DNA of 35,548 nucleotides, taken from Streptomyces sp. UNOC14_S4 (lineage in GTDB: Bacteria > Actinomycetota > Actinomycetes > Streptomycetales > Streptomycetaceae). The translations under genes and the position numbers were made by a program. The stretch covers positions 1 through 35,548 of the forward strand of contig NZ_JAINFC010000012.1 in assembly GCF_020740835.1 (NCBI RefSeq), in the 5' to 3' direction. This document shows positions 31,981-35,548 of the stretch, piece after piece (position 1 is the first letter of the stretch; each line of letters starts with the position of its first letter). Under the pieces are notes generated by a model, which had not been told where the DNA came from, searched no databases, and worked only from the letters and a program-made list of their open reading frames with translations.

Positions 31981-33220
31981 AAACGGGCTGCGCGGGAACC
32001 GGGGTGTCCGCGTCCGTGTCCGCGTCGGCATCCGCGTCACGGATCAGCCAGTGCAGCAGTCCGCCCAGCACCGCCACGAGAACGGCGAGTACGAGCAGGA
32101 TGGCGCGGACCGACACCGCGTTCCCCGCGATGCCCACCCAGGCGACGAAGGAGAGCTGCACCGCGGACGACGCCACGAAGACCGCGCTGAGGATCTTGCC
32201 CAGGTCCGCGTCAGGGGCGTCACGCTGGATGTACGCGGGGAACATGATGTTGGCGCAGCTGAGGAAGAACCCCAGCAGCACACCCGCGGCCAGACCCGAG
32301 CGGAAGCCGGGAGCGAGGGCGAAGAGAATCGCGAACAGGCCGGTGAGCAGGAGCGATCTCGACAGGTTCGCGTGCTTCCGCTCACCGAAGAGCCGCGACA
32401 CGAGCAGACCGGCCGCCAGGGCGCCGATGCCCCAGGTGCTGTCGAGCACGCCGAAGCCGGAGGCGTCCGTGCCCAGGTCGTTCTGGGCGAAGGGGGCGAG
32501 CAGGGTGTTGGCGGCGGCCAGGAAGCCCACCGGCACCGCGGAGAACACGGTCACCAGCAGCAGCTTCCGGTCGGTCCGCAGGACCGTGAAGGCCGTACGG
32601 AACTCCGCGGCCAGGCCCGCCTTCGCCGCCTTCCGCGCCGGCCGCACCGCGGGGACGAGGAAGAGGAGCGACGCCGCTCCCAGGTAGGCGGCGGCCGGCA
32701 TCCAGAGGGCCGATCCGCCCCAGGCGTCCACGAGGGGCCCGCCGGCGAGAGCGCCGACGATGGTGCCGATCTGCGTCATGATCTGCCACTGCGCGTTGGT
32801 GCGGACGAGACGGTCGTCCACGGAGACGGCGGGCAGCAGCGCCCCGTAACACGGGAGGGTGATGGCGTTCCCGACGCCGATGACCAGGGTGGCGAGGAAC
32901 AGGTGCCACATCCGCAGCTCCCCGGCCGCGGAGCAGAGAGCCAGCCCCGCGGCCGCCGCCGCCCTGAGCACCTCGGCGCACTGGGCGAGCGTGCGCCGTT
33001 CCCACCGGTCGATCAGGAGGCCGCCGTAGAGACCGAGGACCAGGGAGGGCACGGCGAGGGCCCCGGCCAGCAGCGCCTGCCCCCGTGTACCGGCCCCGCA
33101 CTGCAGCGCGAGCCAGGAACTCAGGATGAAGTAGGCCGCCACGCCGATGAACGAGACCATCCTGGTCGCCATCAGCGCGACGAGCGGCCCTCTCCCGGCA
33201 GCCGTCGGTTCCGGCGTCAC
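31976..33220 (-). CDS. MFS exporter, 12-TM type, 414 aa
   Basis: Membrane transporter of the MFS_3/transmembrane-secretion-effector type, related to macrolide and enterobactin exporters. About twelve hydrophobic segments; motif A between TM2 and TM3 is GGLLIDRWERRTLAQ, and the tail is an Asp/Ala repeat (DADADADTDAD). The GTG at 33220 overlaps the ATP-grasp stop as GTGA, so export and ligation genes are coupled. It is the probable efflux pump for the cluster B product. Smaller and unrelated in detail to the two DHA2 pumps elsewhere in the window. Confidence 0.88.
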   Translation of the reverse strand: MTPEPTAAGRGPLVALMATRMVSFIGVAAYFILSSWLALQCGAGTRGQALLAGALAVPSLVLGLYGGLLIDRWERRTLAQCAEVLRAAAAAGLALCSAAGELRMWHLFLATLVIGVGNAITLPCYGALLPAVSVDDRLVRTNAQWQIMTQIGTIVGALAGGPLVDAWGGSALWMPAAAYLGAASLLFLVPAVRPARKAAKAGLAAEFRTAFTVLRTDRKLLLVTVFSAVPVGFLAAANTLLAPFAQNDLGTDASGFGVLDSTWGIGALAAGLLVSRLFGERKHANLSRSLLLTGLFAILFALAPGFRSGLAAGVLLGFFLSCANIMFPAYIQRDAPDADLGKILSAVFVASSAVQLSFVAWVGIAGNAVSVRAILLVLAVLVAVLGGLLHWLIRDADADADTDADTPVPAQPVS

Positions 33221-34479
33221 GAGAGTAGAAATATCCGGTCCTTAAGCTGCTGGATGCGCTGGTAGTCATCCAGGATGGCGGCACGGGACTCGTGCGCCAT
33301 AAAGATGCGCAGCGGGCTGCTGGAAAGGTCCTCGGTCGGGATGAGCTGAGCCCCGGCCGATGGCTTCACAATCATCTTGAAGACCGCTTCGAGGGAGTTG
33401 ACCGCCTCGATCGCGGCCCTGTCGAAGCCCTCGATCTTGCCGTTCAGGGTCGTGCTCGCGTTGTGCACGATCGCCTCGGTGCGCTTCTGGTACTTCCGCC
33501 CGCCGTATTCCTTGATGAATGCGTCGGGATCGACGGCGGCCAGAGCGACGAGATCGGCCTGGTTGGCGTCCATGCACGCGCTGTGGAACTCCGGGTGGGA
33601 ATTCCCGTTCATCCGTGCGGCGACTTCCACGAGCATCGGGCCGGAATCGGTCATCATGACCTCGGCGTGCGCGGCACCGTAATCGATGCCCAGCGCGTCG
33701 AGGACCGTGTAGACATAGGACGCGAGTTCCTCGGCGGGCTCCTCGTCGGAGGCGAGGAGGACGTCCTTGTCGTAAATACGGCGGCCCGACTCCAGCATGC
33801 GCTTCTCGTAGCGCCAGACACCGGCCAGGAAGCGCCGGCCCCGGCCGCTCACCGCGTCCACGATGTACTCGGTGCCGTCCATGCGCTCCTGCACGAGCAC
33901 CTCGGCGTTGCGGCGACCGAAGAGATCGGCGGAACTCTGAATGCTCTGAGCTGCGGCGACAACGGCCGCCCGGTCCGCGCAGAAGTGCACTCCGTCGGAG
34001 CCGGTGGAACTCATCGGCTTGACGACGACCGGATAGGAAGCCAGCCGCTCCGCCCAGTCCGCCAGCTCATCGGGGTCGGAACCCTTGAACTGCTGGACGC
34101 AGCGGATACCGGCGCGGCGCAGCGCCTCCAGCATTTCGTATTTGTCGCGCCGGGCCGCCGAGAGGGCCGTACCGTTCCCCTCCAGGCCGAGCTTTTCGCT
34201 CAGCCGGTCGGACATCTCGACACCCATTTCACTGCCGGTCGTCACGCATATGGGCGACCACTGGCGGAGCTCCGCCACGAGTGCGTCCTCGTCGCCATCG
34301 GCGTCGAACGACGCGAGATAGGCGGAGAGGTCCGGAACGGCCAGCACGTTCTGCACGGACCGGTCACTGAATACATGAATGACCTGGACACCCTGCCGCG
34401 CGAAAGCCGCGGGCAGGTAATTTCCCATCGCATGGCCGTCCACGATGACGGCCACGGGGCCATTTTTCGAATGGTCCAC
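33217..34479 (-). CDS. ATP-grasp ligase B1, L-amino-acid-ligase-like, 420 aa
   Basis: ATP-grasp enzyme of the BacD/carnosine-synthase-like carboxylate-amine ligase type. The pre-ATP-grasp domain begins VAVIVDGHAMGNYLPAAF. The ATP-binding lobes have VVVKPMSSTGSDGVHF (151-166) and VLVQERMDGTEYIVDAV (194-210). The metal site region is YGAAHAEVMM (267-276) with LVEVAARMNG (283-292), including the conserved Glu and Asn ligands. It likely forms an amide from an amino acid carboxylate and an amine. The start is GTG at 34479, preceded by AGAGGG; no better ATG is nearby. First gene of the cluster B operon, divergent from the LysR gene. Substrates are not predictable from the sequence alone. Confidence 0.9.
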   Translation of the reverse strand: MDHSKNGPVAVIVDGHAMGNYLPAAFARQGVQVIHVFSDRSVQNVLAVPDLSAYLASFDADGDEDALVAELRQWSPICVTTGSEMGVEMSDRLSEKLGLEGNGTALSAARRDKYEMLEALRRAGIRCVQQFKGSDPDELADWAERLASYPVVVKPMSSTGSDGVHFCADRAAVVAAAQSIQSSADLFGRRNAEVLVQERMDGTEYIVDAVSGRGRRFLAGVWRYEKRMLESGRRIYDKDVLLASDEEPAEELASYVYTVLDALGIDYGAAHAEVMMTDSGPMLVEVAARMNGNSHPEFHSACMDANQADLVALAAVDPDAFIKEYGGRKYQKRTEAIVHNASTTLNGKIEGFDRAAIEAVNSLEAVFKMIVKPSAGAQLIPTEDLSSSPLRIFMAHESRAAILDDYQRIQQLKDRIFLLS

Positions 34480-34652
34480 AAAACCCTCTTGATCACTTGC
34501 GGGGCGGAATGGGCGAATGCAAACAAAAAGGCAATAAGGGGCCCAGCGCCGACTTTCTGGGAACTCGTGGCGACGACGTTACTACAGCAATGCACACCGA
34601 GTAACTGATTGCCCTGTGAAATATCCTGAAGGGCAGGTATTAGCATGGCTTC
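34480..34652. promoter_or_regulatory. Divergent control region of cluster B
   Basis: The 173-base region between ligase B1 and the LysR gene is visibly richer in A and T than its surroundings. It contains GTTAC (34578-34582) with GTAAC (34601-34605) and GCAAT (34587-34591) with ATTGC (34608-34612), interleaved dyads of the spacing LysR proteins often use. This is the likely LysR-controlled promoter pair. Confidence 0.55.
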
Positions 34653-35548
34653 ATGCTCGACATCAACAGGCTGCGGGCCCTGCACGCCGTGGCCGTGCAC
34701 GGCTCCATCAGCGGCGCCGCGACGGCCCTGGGCTTCACCCCGTCCGCGGTCTCCCAGCAGATCACCAAGCTGGAACGCGAGACACGGACCGCGCTGCTCG
34801 ACCGGCACGCCCGGCATGTGACGCTCACCCCGGCGGCCGAGGCCCTGGCCGAAACCGCGCGCCAGGTCGTCGCCCTGCTGGAGCAGGCGGAAACAGGCCT
34901 GGAGGCCCAGCGCCGCACCCCCTGCGGCACCCTGCGCCTGGCGGCCTTCCCCACCGCGTGCCGCTCCCTGGTGCCGGGCATGCTCGCCGACCTCACCCGC
35001 CGGTACGAGGAACTCGACTGCCGCCTGGTCGAGGCCGACCCGTCCCACGCGCTGGGCCTGGTCACCGAGGGCGAGGTCGACATGGCGATCGTGCACGACT
35101 GGCACAACGTCACCCTGGTCGTGCCCAGCGCGCTGGCGACGTACGAGGTCGGTGAGGACGTGGGCGACGTCCTGCTCCACGAGGACCACCCGATGGCGGA
35201 CCGCCGCGGCCTGACCCTGGACGACCTCCTGGACCAGCGCTGGATCAGCCACTCCCCCGGCGCCATGTGCCACAGCTGGCTGGAACGCACCTTCACCGAC
35301 CGGGGCCTTCGCCCTGATATCGCCTACTACGCGGACGAGTTCCAGTCCCAGATAGCCCTGGTGGCCGCGGGCCTCGGAGCAGCCGTCGTCCCGAGACTGG
35401 GCCGCGGGCCCCTGCCGCCCGACGTCCGGGCCATCCCCCTGGACCCGGGGCCGCATCGCAAGATCTACGCGGTCTGGCGCAGGCAGACGGGGAGCCGGCC
35501 TTCGATTCGGGCGGCGTTGGGGGCGTTGCGGATGCCGGAGGAGGGTGG
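34653..35548 (+). CDS. LysR-family transcriptional regulator, 3' end outside window
   Basis: The open frame from ATG 34653 runs off the right edge after 298 codons. The N-terminal winged HTH is clear: LRALHAVAVHGSISGAATALGFTPSAVSQQITKLERE followed by RHARHVTLTPAAEAL. A periplasmic-binding-protein-like effector domain follows (GTLRLAAFPTA, then VDMAIVHDWHN, and LVAAGLGAAVVPRL). It appears nearly complete, lacking only a few C-terminal residues. Transcribed divergently from the cluster B operon, it is the likely activator of that operon, responding to an unknown small molecule. The ribosome binding site is weak. Confidence 0.92.
   Translation, partial: MLDINRLRALHAVAVHGSISGAATALGFTPSAVSQQITKLERETRTALLDRHARHVTLTPAAEALAETARQVVALLEQAETGLEAQRRTPCGTLRLAAFPTACRSLVPGMLADLTRRYEELDCRLVEADPSHALGLVTEGEVDMAIVHDWHNVTLVVPSALATYEVGEDVGDVLLHEDHPMADRRGLTLDDLLDQRWISHSPGAMCHSWLERTFTDRGLRPDIAYYADEFQSQIALVAAGLGAAVVPRLGRGPLPPDVRAIPLDPGPHRKIYAVWRRQTGSRPSIRAALGALRMPEEG

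Noticed and set aside
31825-32040. 72-residue upstream extension of the PP-loop protein
   Set aside because: It is composed of Arg/Thr/Pro and duplicated PDLNSP sequence coming from the repeat region and the end of the MFS gene; the ATG at 31824 has AAGGA.

Overview
The window is high-GC actinobacterial DNA, most likely Streptomyces. The genes use G or C at almost every third codon position. Several are typical of that genus: a short SepF-like protein with the DEQWEGL motif, a KorAB oxidoreductase, a VTC/DUF4956 pair and many GTGA/ATGA-coupled starts. I see no tRNA, rRNA, CRISPR array, transposase or phage gene.

Layout. 1-4 kb: an AAA/SMC-like ATPase and SepF-like protein (minus strand), then an alpha/beta hydrolase and a membrane protein (plus strand), ending at a very strong bidirectional hairpin (3929-3970). 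4-8.4 kb: an amino-acid permease and korA-korB (minus strand). korA carries an apparent one-base deletion near 5222 that shifts its last ~60 codons out of frame. 8.4-18.6 kb: biosynthetic cluster A, all minus strand, with a divergent AraC regulator at 18828. It encodes a PrnB-like heme enzyme of the IDO/TDO superfamily, two paralogous PhzS-like flavin monooxygenases, an HpaB-like FADH2 monooxygenase, a stand-alone ketosynthase whose active-site Cys is Gln (KSQ), an NmrA-like reductase, a FrnE/DsbA-like protein and a DHA2 exporter. There is no halogenase, ACP, acyltransferase or flavin reductase here, so the set is not pyrrolnitrin and needs partners from elsewhere.

19.8-26.6 kb is a mostly non-biosynthetic spacer: VTC-domain protein and DUF4956 membrane protein, DNA polymerase X, an MFS exporter with an overlapping MarR regulator, and a TRIC-family channel. 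Palindromes lie in the MFS/TRIC divergent region.

26.8-34.5 kb: biosynthetic cluster B, a compact seven-gene minus-strand operon facing a LysR regulator that runs off the right edge. It encodes two ATP-grasp ligases, a PP-loop ATPase with a CNAC motif, a separate class II glutamine amidotransferase, a 2-oxoglutarate/Fe(II) oxygenase, a YbaK-type aminoacyl-tRNA deacylase and an MFS exporter. I read it as a pathway to a small amide- or peptide-like amino-acid antimetabolite: the ligases join the pieces, the oxygenase hydroxylates, the PP-loop/amidotransferase pair installs nitrogen (or sulfur), the exporter removes the product, and the deacylase may protect the producer from mischarged tRNA. 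I do not recognise this gene set as a described pathway, and I consider it the best candidate for a new system in the window. All product assignments are inferred from protein families read by eye; no database search was run.
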